A DNA stretch of 64,000 nucleotides from Acidobacteriota bacterium (GCA_035471785.1 DATIPQ010000116.1:26151-90150); one strand, 5' to 3'; numbered from the stretch's first letter, positions 33,724 through 43,436 are shown. Program-made: numbers and translations. Notes: a model not told the origin generated them from the letters alone.

Positions 33724-34257
33724 TTACTTCATGCGTTCCTTGAGTTTGGCCAGAACGGCCAGGCGGGGATCCAGCGACTCCTGGCTGCACTCGCAACTCT
33801 CCTCGTTCCAGTTGGCCCCGCATTGGGGGCACAACCCCTTGCAGTCAGGACGGCAGATCGGCTTCATGGGCACCTCCAGCAAGAGCTGTTCGTTGACCAA
33901 TCCGGCCAGGTCGATCTTGTCGCCTCGGTAGAACCCCGTCTCCAAGTCTTCGTACTCCAACTCGAACTCTTCGCCCTCTTCCGCCAATTCCGGATCTGGA
34001 CAGTACTCCACCTGGAAGGATTTGTCGACTTCCAGAGGAACCGGCTCCAGGCAACGGCAGCAGGGAAGATTCAGTCGGCCCTCGACGCGGCCCTTGATGC
34101 GGGCGATGTCGTCGAGCAGGCGGACCGTGGCTTCTACAACAGCCGGCTGGCTCAGGGTGCACTCCGAGGGATCGAGATCGAGGTCCGGCCCCGTGAGTTC
34201 GCGCCGCAAATGCAGCGGCTTGCCCGTCTCCCTGATTTCAGCCAGTTCGATCCACAT
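33724..34257 (-). CDS. yceD: YceD/DUF177 family protein
   Basis: 177 residues. The conserved DUF177 pattern is visible: LPCCRCLEPV in the middle and the C-terminal CRPDCKGLCPQCGANWNEESCEC, a cysteine-rich zinc-binding-like end. In plants and bacteria these proteins are linked to 23S rRNA accumulation. The ATG 34257 is chosen over a 12-codon extension because MWIELAEI begins the homologous part. First gene of the yceD-rpmF-fabDG-acpP-fabF series. Confidence 0.9.
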   Translation of the reverse strand: MWIELAEIRETGKPLHLRRELTGPDLDLDPSECTLSQPAVVEATVRLLDDIARIKGRVEGRLNLPCCRCLEPVPLEVDKSFQVEYCPDPELAEEGEEFELEYEDLETGFYRGDKIDLAGLVNEQLLLEVPMKPICRPDCKGLCPQCGANWNEESCECSQESLDPRLAVLAKLKERMK

Positions 34258-34873
34258 GCCAATTCTTGATTCCCTCTCCGCGCGGGTCCGCAAATGGGCC
34301 GCAAGTTAAACGGCTAAGGATATAGAGCAGGCATTTCTGTGTCAAGCGCCTGTTGCGGCCGGAGAATCGGGGTGAGGGGTTGGCCGAGCCGAGGTTCCTG
34401 AGGGATTTGCCCCAGCGGGAGTCTTGCTGCTCCGCGGCATTTCGCCCCAATCGCCCGCCGTACCGCCAGGACACGCCTTTCCAGGCTCAGCGAGCCTTTG
34501 CGGGCGGCTTCGAGAAAAGTCTGAAAGTCCCCCAAAAAACCGCTTTAGCGGCAGTGAAATTCGGCCTTACCGATTACCTTTAGCCGAAAACAATTGACCC
34601 GTCATCTAACTGCGGCGGATCACCCAGGAATGAGCGAAAGCGCTGCGGTTGGACTTGGTTTGGCCAAACGATTGGACGCCGAAACCTGCACAAATACGCA
34701 TTTTTCAAGTTTTGGCCCGCTTGTTGCTACAGGGGGAGGCGTCTTCCAAGCGCGTATCCAAAAAGTACACGCAAGATTTAAGTAGCAAACATACTGGACA
34801 AATCGGCTGAAGGGATGACTCGATCAGAGCTGTAATCCAGTCTCTAGCGAAACAACGATAAGGTTGGAACAAA
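34258..34873. other. Divergent intergenic region, 616 bases
   Basis: Separates the minus-strand fatty acid cluster from the plus-strand copper oxidase operon and is less GC-rich than its surroundings from about 34540 onward. It should hold both promoters; no convincing -35/-10 pair could be picked. At 34534-34553 the minus strand reads GCCGCTAAAGCGGTTTTTT, a small terminator-like hairpin with no known gene feeding it. Short frames on either strand here show no signature and are not called. The start codon of the propeller gene is preceded by AAGGTTGGAA. Confidence 0.5.
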
Positions 34874-36889
34874 ATGAATATACGAGCTGGTCAACCGATT
34901 GTCTGCTTACTGACCTGGTGGGTGCTGCTGACGGTTCTCGGCCTGCATGCCCTCGCTCAGCAGGCGCCTGAAAGGCAAGGCAGCGAAGCCGCTGAAGAGT
35001 CTGAGCCGGTTCCTGGAGCCCCCGTCTACCGGGGCGGATTCGAAAGCGAAGGCATCGCGGTCGACTTCACCATGCGCAATCTGGTGGCCTCAAAGGCCGC
35101 CCAAGGCGTGTTCCAGGAAGGCGATCCGGTGGAAGTCAGCTTCCAGATCCGCGACACCGCCACCTCAACGCCGCTCTCGTCCGTTTATCCAGCCGCCTGG
35201 ATGGATCGGAGGGCCGCCGGGGAGACGGTCGATGACGAGGCCTGCCGCACCAAGATCGAAGCCTTCATCAGCGGCAGCCTGCTGACTCCTCCCGAATTGG
35301 ACATGAACGTCTACCACGTGCTGGCCATGAACAACGACGGGACCATTTCAGTGGTGGATCCTCTCTTCGGATTCGGCACCACCAAGCTGTTGAGCATGAT
35401 CTTCCTGCCGGGTCCGGCCAAGGACTGGGCCTTGACCGAAGATCAGACGCGTCTCTTCGTGTCCGTTCCCAACACCAGTCAGGTGGCGCTGGCCTCCACC
35501 GCCAATTGGAAGGTGGAGCGCCTGATCGACGTCGGCTCGCAGCCGGGGCGCATCGTCTTGCAGCCGGACGAGCGTTATCTATGGGTAGGCTACAGCAGCG
35601 GACGCAAGGGCGGCATCAACATCATCGACACCGAGACGCTCGAGGTGGTGGCCGACATCCCGGCGGGAGTCGGAGCCAAGCAGATCGTCTTCGACCGCGA
35701 CAGCCGCCACGCCTTCATCACGGCTCGTGATGAGGGGCTGCTGACGGTGATCGACGTGCGCCAGTTGAAGAAGGCCACCGACCTGGAACTGGGCGGCAAG
35801 GCGGTTTCGATGGCCTATTCGCCGGTGGCCGAGGCGCTCTTCGTGAGCCTGACCGACCGCGGTCAGGTGGTTTCGGTGGGAGCCCGCGACTTCAAGATTC
35901 GGGCCCGCATGCAGGCTGATCCCGGTTTGGGGCAGATCCTGGCAGGACCCGGGGGACGGCTGGTCTTTACCGTCAATCCCTTGGCCAACACCTTGCATGT
36001 CATCGACAGCGCCTCCAACCGCATCGTGCAGACGGGGGACATGCTGGCCGGGCCGGAGCAGTTGGCGGTTACCGACGAGCTGCTTTACGTGCGTCACCGC
36101 GACAGCGAACTGGTCTTCATGATTCCGCTGGCCGAACTGGGACGGGAAGGCGAGTTGGTACCGGCCATTGACTTTCCTGGAGGGCAAAGGCCGTTCGGCA
36201 GCTTGGCCAATCCCACTCCCGCCCCCAGCATCGTGCAAGCGCCGGGCGCCTCGGCGGTGCTGGTGGCCAATCCCGCCGACAAGATGATCTACTTCTACAT
36301 GGAGGGCATGGCTGCTCCCATGGGAAGTTTCAAGAACTACGGACGCAGCCCCCGCGCGGTCATGGTGGTCGACCGCAGCCTGCAGGAACGCCGTCCGGGA
36401 GTCTACAAGACTTCGGCCATGCTGCGCCGTCCGGGAACCTACGACGTGGCCTTCTTTCTCGATTCGCCCCGCATCTTCCACTGCTTCCAGGTCAAGGTGG
36501 ATGAGAACCCCGAGCTTGATGAGCGGCGGCGCGAGGAGCGTGGTGTCGACATCGAGCCGCTGCTGGTGGCCAAGGCCTACCGGGTGGGCGAAGAAGTCGA
36601 TCTGCGCTTCCGCATCACTGATTCGATTACCGGCCAAGCCAGAGAAGGCCTGACCGACCTGCAAGTGCTCAGCTTCCTGGCGCCCGGAACATGGCAGAAC
36701 CGCGTTTTGGCCCAAGAAGCCGGTGACGGCGTTTACCGCGCCAGGCTGACGCCGCCCCAGGCCGGAGCCTACTACGTCTTTCTGTCCAGCCCGCAACTGG
36801 GCCTGACCTACAAGGAATCTCCTTTCGCCATCGTCTCGGTGGTGGAGGAAGCCGTCCAGGCCCCGCCGGCGGACCTGGCCAATCGATAG
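34874..36889 (+). CDS. Secreted YVTN-type beta-propeller protein of the copper oxidase operon
   Basis: 671 residues: signal peptide (LLTWWVLLTVLGLHALAQ), a short N-terminal beta domain with an oddly placed DDEACRTKIEAFISG segment, a propeller of the YVTN/cytochrome-D1 type at about 130-480 (TISVVDPLFGFGTTKL; NIIDTETLEVVADIPAG; LLTVIDVRQLKKATDLELGG; TLHVIDSASNRIVQTGDML) and two Ig-like domains at the C-terminus (VDLRFRITDSITGQAREGL). No heme or metal motif is evident. It leads an apparent four-gene operon with two SCO1 proteins and a giant multicopper oxidase, 60 bases before the first. A role in binding or presenting the oxidase or its substrate is inferred. Confidence 0.75.
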   Translation: MNIRAGQPIVCLLTWWVLLTVLGLHALAQQAPERQGSEAAEESEPVPGAPVYRGGFESEGIAVDFTMRNLVASKAAQGVFQEGDPVEVSFQIRDTATSTPLSSVYPAAWMDRRAAGETVDDEACRTKIEAFISGSLLTPPELDMNVYHVLAMNNDGTISVVDPLFGFGTTKLLSMIFLPGPAKDWALTEDQTRLFVSVPNTSQVALASTANWKVERLIDVGSQPGRIVLQPDERYLWVGYSSGRKGGINIIDTETLEVVADIPAGVGAKQIVFDRDSRHAFITARDEGLLTVIDVRQLKKATDLELGGKAVSMAYSPVAEALFVSLTDRGQVVSVGARDFKIRARMQADPGLGQILAGPGGRLVFTVNPLANTLHVIDSASNRIVQTGDMLAGPEQLAVTDELLYVRHRDSELVFMIPLAELGREGELVPAIDFPGGQRPFGSLANPTPAPSIVQAPGASAVLVANPADKMIYFYMEGMAAPMGSFKNYGRSPRAVMVVDRSLQERRPGVYKTSAMLRRPGTYDVAFFLDSPRIFHCFQVKVDENPELDERRREERGVDIEPLLVAKAYRVGEEVDLRFRITDSITGQAREGLTDLQVLSFLAPGTWQNRVLAQEAGDGVYRARLTPPQAGAYYVFLSSPQLGLTYKESPFAIVSVVEEAVQAPPADLANR

Positions 36890-36949
36890 AGAAAACGAAT
36901 CCAAATCCGCTCCGGCTCAAGCGAGCCGGGAGTCGAGGGGGAATTGGCT

Positions 36950-37585
36950 ATGACTATCTTGAAACGAACCCTGCCGGTCCTGTTGGCCCTGATGACGGCG
37001 GCTCTGCCGCTGGCGGCACAGGACAAGCACTGTCACCAGGCTTCCGCGCCCAAAGCGGTAGCGGGAGGTACGGCCCAGCAGGTCTCGGGACTCGACATTC
37101 CCGATCTGCGCATCTACGACCAGGACGGCAAATCGCGCCGCTTCTACAGCGAATTGGTGGAAGGCAAGGTGGTGGTGATGAACTTCATGTTCACGACCTG
37201 CACCACCATCTGTCCGCCCATGGGCGCCAACTTCGGCAAGCTGCAGCAGCGCCTGGGAGCGCGGCTGGGACACGACGTCTTCCTGCTCTCGGTGTCGGTC
37301 GATCCGGCAGTGGACACGCCCCAGCGCATGAAGGCCTGGGGAGCCCAATTCGGACGCCGGCCCGGCTGGACGCTGGTCACCGGTCCCAAGTCGCGCATCG
37401 ACGAGATTCTCAAGGCCCTCAAGGTCTTCACTCCCGACAAGAACGACCACGCTTCCACCGTGCTGCTGGGCAACGACCCGGCCGGGCGCTGGACGCGCGC
37501 CAACGGACTGGCCGCCCCCGAGCAACTGATTGCCATCATCGACGAACTGGCCGCTGAAACGGCCCAGGTGGAGGCGGGACAATGA
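36950..37585 (+). CDS. SCO1/SenC-family copper chaperone (first copy)
   Basis: 211 residues with a signal peptide (VLLALMTAALPLAAQ) and a thioredoxin fold carrying the SCO copper site: C84 and C88 in FTTCTTICPPMG and H167 in NDHAST. An extra HCH motif (residues 27-29, KHCHQ) right after the signal peptide could bind copper too. SCO proteins deliver copper to oxidases, or act as thiol reductants. GAGGGGGA before ATG 36950 decides the start. Overlaps the second SCO gene by ATGA. Confidence 0.92.
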   Translation: MTILKRTLPVLLALMTAALPLAAQDKHCHQASAPKAVAGGTAQQVSGLDIPDLRIYDQDGKSRRFYSELVEGKVVVMNFMFTTCTTICPPMGANFGKLQQRLGARLGHDVFLLSVSVDPAVDTPQRMKAWGAQFGRRPGWTLVTGPKSRIDEILKALKVFTPDKNDHASTVLLGNDPAGRWTRANGLAAPEQLIAIIDELAAETAQVEAGQ

Positions 37586-38172
37586 GATACAGCCGCAAGA
37601 TTCTGCTCGCGACGCTTGCGCTGCTGTGCCTGTCCCTGTCCCCGGTCATGGCCGCGGGAGAAGGCGACAGCGGCAGCCAGGCCGCGCGCAACTACTTCAC
37701 CGACGTCGTCCTGATCAACCAGCACGGCGAGCCCATGCGCCTTTACAGCGATCTGCTGCAAGGAAAGGTGGTCATCATCAGCACCTTCTTTACGGCCTGC
37801 GACGGGGTCTGCCCGGTGAGCCAGTCCAACCTCAAGAAGATTCAGGACTGGCTGGGCGACCGCATGGGCAGCGAGGTTCATTTCCTCTCGCTGAGCGTGG
37901 ATCCGCTCAACGACACGACCGAGAAGCTGGCCGAGTTCGCTGCCCGCTACAAGGCGCGTCCGGGTTGGCACTTTCTCAGCGGCGATCCCGAGAACGTCCG
38001 CTTCGCCCTGCGCAAAGTGGGGCAGTTCGTGGACGACCGGGAATCGCACCAGTCGATTTTCATTATCGGGAACGAGCCTACCCGGCTGTGGAAGAAGGCC
38101 TTCGGGCTGAGCAAGCCGGAAGACTTGATACCGATCGTGGATAGCGTTCTCAACGACAAGCCCGGTTTCTAG
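37582..38172 (+). CDS. SCO1/SenC-family copper chaperone (second copy)
   Basis: 196 residues, signal peptide ending PVMAA, thioredoxin fold with C73 and C77 in FFTACDGVCPVS and H156 in ESHQSIFIIG. Clearly diverged from the first copy, with a different loop around the cysteines, so not a recent duplication. Two different SCO proteins in one operon suggest consecutive roles: copper transfer and thiol reduction, or delivery to two kinds of copper site. Ends 131 bases before the multicopper oxidase. Confidence 0.92.
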   Translation: MRYSRKILLATLALLCLSLSPVMAAGEGDSGSQAARNYFTDVVLINQHGEPMRLYSDLLQGKVVIISTFFTACDGVCPVSQSNLKKIQDWLGDRMGSEVHFLSLSVDPLNDTTEKLAEFAARYKARPGWHFLSGDPENVRFALRKVGQFVDDRESHQSIFIIGNEPTRLWKKAFGLSKPEDLIPIVDSVLNDKPGF

Positions 38173-38303
38173 GAATGTCTGCGAGAGCCGGCCTTGAGAG
38201 ATGTCTATATGCCGCCGGTGCGAGACCGGCGGATAGCTCCGCGAGGAGTTTGTTGAACAGCAGAGCGGGCATCAAGCCCCGACTCGCATCGGAGGATAAG
38301 AGG

Positions 38304-41300
38304 ATGTCTAAGTCAAAGATCAACGGCCCCTGGCCGCACGCATTCAGATTCGTCATCGGGGTCCTGGTTGTGATGGCGTTAGCGGGTCCCATCTGGGCCC
38401 AAATCGCCGAACCCGGCGGACCCGTAGCCGAAGAGCCCAACGCGGGAACCTGTCAGCGCATCCTGACGGCCAAAGTGGTGGCTCTCGATCAACCTTACTT
38501 TTGGAACCGTCTGGGAGCGGTGCAGCCGCACGGCATGATGTACGCTCTCCGGCGCGACGTGGAGCCTTTGCCGGGCTATTCCGGACTGCAAGCCGGGAGG
38601 GTGCGCCTGCGCCCCGACAAGCGGCCCCGGCCCCTGGTTCTGCGCATGAACGTGGGCGACTGCCTGACAGTCGAGTTCACCAACTTGCTGGATACGCCCG
38701 CGCCCAGCGACAACAAGCCGCTCACAACCCACGCTTCCATCCGCGCCATCGGAATGCAGCTCGTGGACTCGATCGATTCCGACGGCTCATGGGTGGGCAA
38801 AAACCCCAACAACAGCATGGTTCCCCCCAACGGAACGGCCCACTACACCTGGCATGCCCAGCGTGAGGGAACTCATCTGCTCTACAACGGCGGAGCCATG
38901 GTGGGAGGCGAAGGCGACGGCGGATCGATCGGCAACGGACTCTTCGGCGCCATCAACGTCGAACCCCGCAAGGCCGAGTGGTACCGCAGTCAACTGACCG
39001 CCCAGGAAATGGCCTGGGCATCGGTCGGACTGAGCGCCACGGGTCATCCCATTCTCAACTACAATGCCGTCTATCCGGCGGGACACCGCTTTGCGGGCGC
39101 GCCCATCATCAGGATGACGCAGGCTTCCCTGGGATCGCCCCTGGAGATCATTCATTCCGATCTGACGGCCATCATCACGGGACCCAACCGCGGCAATTTC
39201 CCGGCTGGGACCTATCCGCCCAATCCCGTCTATCCGCAGCGTCATCTGCCTTTCCGCGAGTTCACCATCATCTTCCACGATGAGTTGGGCGCCGTTCAGG
39301 CCTTTCCGGAGATCTTCGACAAGGACATCAACCCGGTGCTGGCCCACACCACCCATTCCACCCGCGACGCCTTCGCCATCAACTACGGCACCGGCGGCAT
39401 CGGATCCGAGATCTACGCCAACCGCATCGGCGTAGGCCCCATGCGCGACTGCGTGGAGTGCAAGTACGAGGAGTTCTTCCTCAGTTCCTGGACGGTGGGC
39501 GACCCCGCCCAGGTGGTCGACATTCCGGCCAATGCCACCTGCCCCAGCTTCGTCCCGGGAACGCCGGGATGCCAGCCTCGGGCCACCAAGGTGCTCTATC
39601 CCGACGACCCCTCCAACGTCTATCACTCCTACCTCAATGAGCACGTCAAGTTCCGAAACGTGCTGGCGGGATCGGATGACCACCACATCTTCCACCTGCA
39701 CGCGCACCAGTGGCTGCACACGCCCGACAGCGACAAGTCCACCTACCTCGACTCGCAAGCCATCGGGCAGGGCACATCGTTCACCTACGAGATCACCAAT
39801 GGAGGCAGCGGCAACATCAACCGCACCGCCGGCGACTCCATCTTCCACTGCCACTTCTATCCCCACTTCGCTCAGGGAATGTGGTCGATGTGGCGCGTCC
39901 ACGACGTCTTCGAGACGGGAACGCCTCTCGACGTCCTGGGACGTCCTCTGTCTGGCGCCAGGGCCTTGCCGGACGCCGAAATCCTGGAAGGGACCCCCAT
40001 TCCGGCGCTGGTTCCGCTGCCCGGCTATGTGATGGCTCCCATGCCTCAGCGCAAAGCCAGCATCAGCAACGGCCAGATCGTGCTGGGACCGGGAGACGGC
40101 AATCCCGGCTATCCCTTCTTCATTCCCGGCGAAGCCGGACACCGTCCGCCCACCCCGCCGCTGGACGTGCTCGACGACGGCGGACTGCCCCGCCACGTCA
40201 TCACCGACGGCGATTTCTGGGAGGTCCACACCCGTCTCGACTTCACCAAGATTCTGGAGGAGGCCGACGCTTATGCGCTGCCTTCCAGCGGAACCCAGGT
40301 TGAGGAAGCGGCCATGAGGTATCACGCCAGCAACCATCCCAGCATCTACCCCACCGGCGTATCCGGCACCTTCGTGACCAACGGCAAGAAGCCTATCGCG
40401 GGAGCGCCCTACGCCGACCCCTGCCCCACGTTGGCCCAGGACGTGTCCGACGCGGCCTTCAAAACCTACAAGGCGGCCAACATCGAGATGGACGTCATCC
40501 TCAACAAGAAGGGATGGCACTTCCCGCAGCAGCGCTTCATCTCGCTGTGGGAGGACGTCGACTCCTATCTCAACGGCAACAAGCCCCCCGAGCCCCTCTT
40601 CTTCAGGGCTCACAGCGGCGACTGCGTGGTTTACCATCACACCAACCTGGTGCCCAACATCTATGAGTTGGACGACTTCCAGGTGCGCACGCCCACCGAC
40701 ATACTGGGACAGCACATCCACCTGGTGAAATTCGACGTCACCGCCTCGGACGGAGGCGCCAACGGATGGAACTATGAGGACGGGACGCTTTCTCCCGACG
40801 AGGTGCGCGAGCGCATCCACGCCATCAACCTGCGCGGCGGACTGCGAGCCAGCAAGGGAAGCAACCTGCGCCAGATTCTGACGGCCCAGCCCCATCCCTT
40901 CTTCGGATCGGGCCACAACGGCAAATGGCTGGGGGCTCAGACCACCATCCAGCGCTGGTGGGCCGACCCGGTTCTGGACAACGACAACAACGACCGCACC
41001 CTGCGCACCGTCTTCACCCACGACCACTTCGGTCCTTCGACCCACCAGCAAGTCGGCCTCTACGCCGGATTGGTGGTGGAGCCGGCCGGCACCGACTGGT
41101 TCCACAGCGAAACGGGAGTGCCGCTTTACACCCGCACCGACGGCGGACCTACCACCTGGCAGGCTGCCATCGAGAATCCCGACGATCCTGAAGCCAGCTT
41201 CCGCGAGTTCATGTTCGAGTTCTCGGACTTCCAGTTGGCTTACTGGCCCAACGAGAAGGAGCCGCTGCTGCCTTATCCGCATCGGGCCCGCCAGCCCGGC

Positions 41301-43436
41301 GAAGGATTCGACGATCCCGACAACGCCGTCAATCCGCCGGCCCGCAAGCAGATCGGACTGCCCTTCCTCTACGAGCGTCCCCGCGAATGCCCGGGAGGAG
41401 TCAAGCCTCCTTGTCCCGAGCTGATCTCGGCCGACGATCCGGGCACCTTCTCGGTCAACTACCGCAACGAGCCGGTGGCCTTGCGCGTCCGCGACCCGCA
41501 AAGCAACACTCAGGCCCCGGGCCTACAGGGAGACCTCTCCTACGCCTACGCCTCCATGCACAGAGCTGACCAGGATCTCAACACTCAGCCTAACTTCTAT
41601 GACAGGCTGACCAAGGACCAGCGTCCCACCGACCCCTTCACTCCCCTGCTGCGGGCCTTTGAAGAGGACCCGGTGATCGTCAAGATCCTGGTGGGCGGAC
41701 AGGAAGAAGAGCACAACTTCTCGGTCCACGGACTGAAGTGGCTCTTCGAACCCGCCGACGACAACTCGGGCTTCCGCAACTCGCAGATGATGGGCATCTC
41801 AGAGCAGTTCAACCTCGAGATCCCGGCTCTGCCGGCCGGCACCGGCCAAGGCCGCGAACGTTTCACCGATTTTCTCTACAAGACGAGTTCTTCAGTGGAC
41901 GGACAGTGGAACGGCGTCTGGGGCATCATCCGCGGCTATCGCGGAACCGCCGCCGCCGGCGAGGCCACTCCCCTCAAGCCGCTCAACGCCAACCCCAACG
42001 GCCGGGCCCCCTCCGACTACAACTTCCTGAGTCCGGACATGCCTTGCCCGGCCGGAGTCCCGGTGCGCAACTACAAGCTGGTTGCCGTTCAGGCGGCCAC
42101 CGCTCTTCCGGGCGGAAAGCTGGTCTACAACAGCCGAAATACGGTAGTTGACCCCGGCACTCTCGGAGCCAAGCAGGGACCGTTGGTGGATCCCACCGCG
42201 ATCCTCTTCCTGAGAGCCTCGGACTACAACTTCAACACCAAGAAGATCAAGTCCGGAGTCCCCATCGAACCGCTGATCCTGCGCGCCAACGCGGGAGACT
42301 GCATCACGGTGGAATTGCTCAACGAGATGCCTGCCGGCGCGGCGGCGCCCGACCTGGACGGCTTCAACGCCATGCCCAACATCATCGAGCGCTTCAACGC
42401 CAATCAGGTCAATCCCTCCAACGAGGTGGGCCTGCATCCTCAACTGGTCTTTTTCGATCCGGCCAACAGCGACGGTCAGAACGTCGGATTCAACGACATT
42501 CAGACGGTGGCTCCGACCGGCACCATCACCTATCGCTGGTTTGCGGGGGAGGTGCGATTCGTCAGCGGCCAGGTCGTGACCATTCCCATCGAGTTCGGCG
42601 CCACCAACCTGATGTCGTCCGATCCCATCAAGCACTCCAACAAGGGCGCAATCGGAGCTCTCATCATCGAGCCCCAGGGATCGAGGTGGATCGACGACTA
42701 CCGCATGAGCCAGGTGAGCACCTTGCCTCACCCCGACATGCGTCCCACCCGCGCCGCGGCGACGGTATTTCCGCCCAACGGAAAGCCCTTCCGCGAGTTC
42801 GTGACCCTCTTCCAGACCGACCTCAACCTGCGCTACGACCAGGACAACTCGGCCGTCAAGCACCTGGCGGTCAACGAGGACGCCGGCGAGCGCGGGCAGA
42901 AGGCCATCAACTACCGCACCGAACCGCTCTGGTTCCGTCTGGGCTACAAGCCCGAAACTCCTCCCACCATCACCCGCACCAAGGACTACACCCGGGTGCT
43001 GAGCAACAGCTTGGTGGGCGGCGATCCCGAGACCCCGGTCTTCATCGCCGAACCCGGAAGCGACGTCCGCTTCCGCGTCCTCAGCCCGGGCGGGCACACC
43101 CAGAACGGCGCCTTCGAACTTCGCGGGCACATCTGGGAAGAGGAGCCCTACGTCAACGGATCCCATCAGTTGGGCGCCAACCCGCTCTCCGAGTGGCAAG
43201 GCAGCATCCACGGCCTCGGACCCAGCAGCCACTACGACGTGCTGGTCAAGAACGGGGCCGGAGGCGCGTTCGAAGTTACGGGAGACTACCTCTTCCGCGA
43301 CTACGTCTCCTGGATGTTCCACAACGGGTCCTGGGGAATCCTGCGGGTCGATACGGGCGGGATCATCGATCACGCCAAGGAACTGGTCGATGCCAACATC
43401 ATCTCCAGTTCGGCCACGGCCCCCAGCCTGCCCTAG
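38304..43436 (+). CDS. Giant multicopper oxidase (MnxG/McoA-like, six cupredoxin domains)
   Basis: 1710 residues, signal peptide (FVIGVLVVMALAGPIWAQ). Three two-domain cupredoxin units can be traced from a repeated LxLRxNxGDC motif at about 112-120, 764-774 and 1325-1333, each followed by G-x-x-x-x-I/V-x-EP (FGAINVEP, YAGLVVEP, IGALIIEP). Copper ligands: H461-x2-H464-x-H466-x-H468 (HIFHLHAHQW), H515-C516-H517-x3-H521-x4-M526, H804-x-H806, and H906-x-H908 with H914 (THDHFGPSTHQQVGLYAG). These are the trinuclear and type 1 sites of a multicopper oxidase. Size and plan resemble MnxG-type Mn(II) oxidases and ceruloplasmin; the substrate is not proven. GGAGG at 38291-38295 fits ATG 38304. The last unit has lost its ligands. 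Confidence 0.88.
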   Translation: MSKSKINGPWPHAFRFVIGVLVVMALAGPIWAQIAEPGGPVAEEPNAGTCQRILTAKVVALDQPYFWNRLGAVQPHGMMYALRRDVEPLPGYSGLQAGRVRLRPDKRPRPLVLRMNVGDCLTVEFTNLLDTPAPSDNKPLTTHASIRAIGMQLVDSIDSDGSWVGKNPNNSMVPPNGTAHYTWHAQREGTHLLYNGGAMVGGEGDGGSIGNGLFGAINVEPRKAEWYRSQLTAQEMAWASVGLSATGHPILNYNAVYPAGHRFAGAPIIRMTQASLGSPLEIIHSDLTAIITGPNRGNFPAGTYPPNPVYPQRHLPFREFTIIFHDELGAVQAFPEIFDKDINPVLAHTTHSTRDAFAINYGTGGIGSEIYANRIGVGPMRDCVECKYEEFFLSSWTVGDPAQVVDIPANATCPSFVPGTPGCQPRATKVLYPDDPSNVYHSYLNEHVKFRNVLAGSDDHHIFHLHAHQWLHTPDSDKSTYLDSQAIGQGTSFTYEITNGGSGNINRTAGDSIFHCHFYPHFAQGMWSMWRVHDVFETGTPLDVLGRPLSGARALPDAEILEGTPIPALVPLPGYVMAPMPQRKASISNGQIVLGPGDGNPGYPFFIPGEAGHRPPTPPLDVLDDGGLPRHVITDGDFWEVHTRLDFTKILEEADAYALPSSGTQVEEAAMRYHASNHPSIYPTGVSGTFVTNGKKPIAGAPYADPCPTLAQDVSDAAFKTYKAANIEMDVILNKKGWHFPQQRFISLWEDVDSYLNGNKPPEPLFFRAHSGDCVVYHHTNLVPNIYELDDFQVRTPTDILGQHIHLVKFDVTASDGGANGWNYEDGTLSPDEVRERIHAINLRGGLRASKGSNLRQILTAQPHPFFGSGHNGKWLGAQTTIQRWWADPVLDNDNNDRTLRTVFTHDHFGPSTHQQVGLYAGLVVEPAGTDWFHSETGVPLYTRTDGGPTTWQAAIENPDDPEASFREFMFEFSDFQLAYWPNEKEPLLPYPHRARQPGEGFDDPDNAVNPPARKQIGLPFLYERPRECPGGVKPPCPELISADDPGTFSVNYRNEPVALRVRDPQSNTQAPGLQGDLSYAYASMHRADQDLNTQPNFYDRLTKDQRPTDPFTPLLRAFEEDPVIVKILVGGQEEEHNFSVHGLKWLFEPADDNSGFRNSQMMGISEQFNLEIPALPAGTGQGRERFTDFLYKTSSSVDGQWNGVWGIIRGYRGTAAAGEATPLKPLNANPNGRAPSDYNFLSPDMPCPAGVPVRNYKLVAVQAATALPGGKLVYNSRNTVVDPGTLGAKQGPLVDPTAILFLRASDYNFNTKKIKSGVPIEPLILRANAGDCITVELLNEMPAGAAAPDLDGFNAMPNIIERFNANQVNPSNEVGLHPQLVFFDPANSDGQNVGFNDIQTVAPTGTITYRWFAGEVRFVSGQVVTIPIEFGATNLMSSDPIKHSNKGAIGALIIEPQGSRWIDDYRMSQVSTLPHPDMRPTRAAATVFPPNGKPFREFVTLFQTDLNLRYDQDNSAVKHLAVNEDAGERGQKAINYRTEPLWFRLGYKPETPPTITRTKDYTRVLSNSLVGGDPETPVFIAEPGSDVRFRVLSPGGHTQNGAFELRGHIWEEEPYVNGSHQLGANPLSEWQGSIHGLGPSSHYDVLVKNGAGGAFEVTGDYLFRDYVSWMFHNGSWGILRVDTGGIIDHAKELVDANIISSSATAPSLP

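Noticed and set aside
34314-34535. 73-codon minus-strand frame upstream of yceD
   Set aside because: No ribosome site and no recognisable family; the last half overlaps the likely promoter region of the fatty acid cluster.
38787-41501. 904-codon open frame on the minus strand opposite the multicopper oxidase
   Set aside because: Shadow of the oxidase gene; no domain and no ribosome site, and the oxidase copper motifs are unbroken across it.
41892-43373. 493-codon minus-strand frame opposite the end of the oxidase
   Set aside because: Same mirror effect of third-position GC; low-complexity Val/Asp/Gly product.
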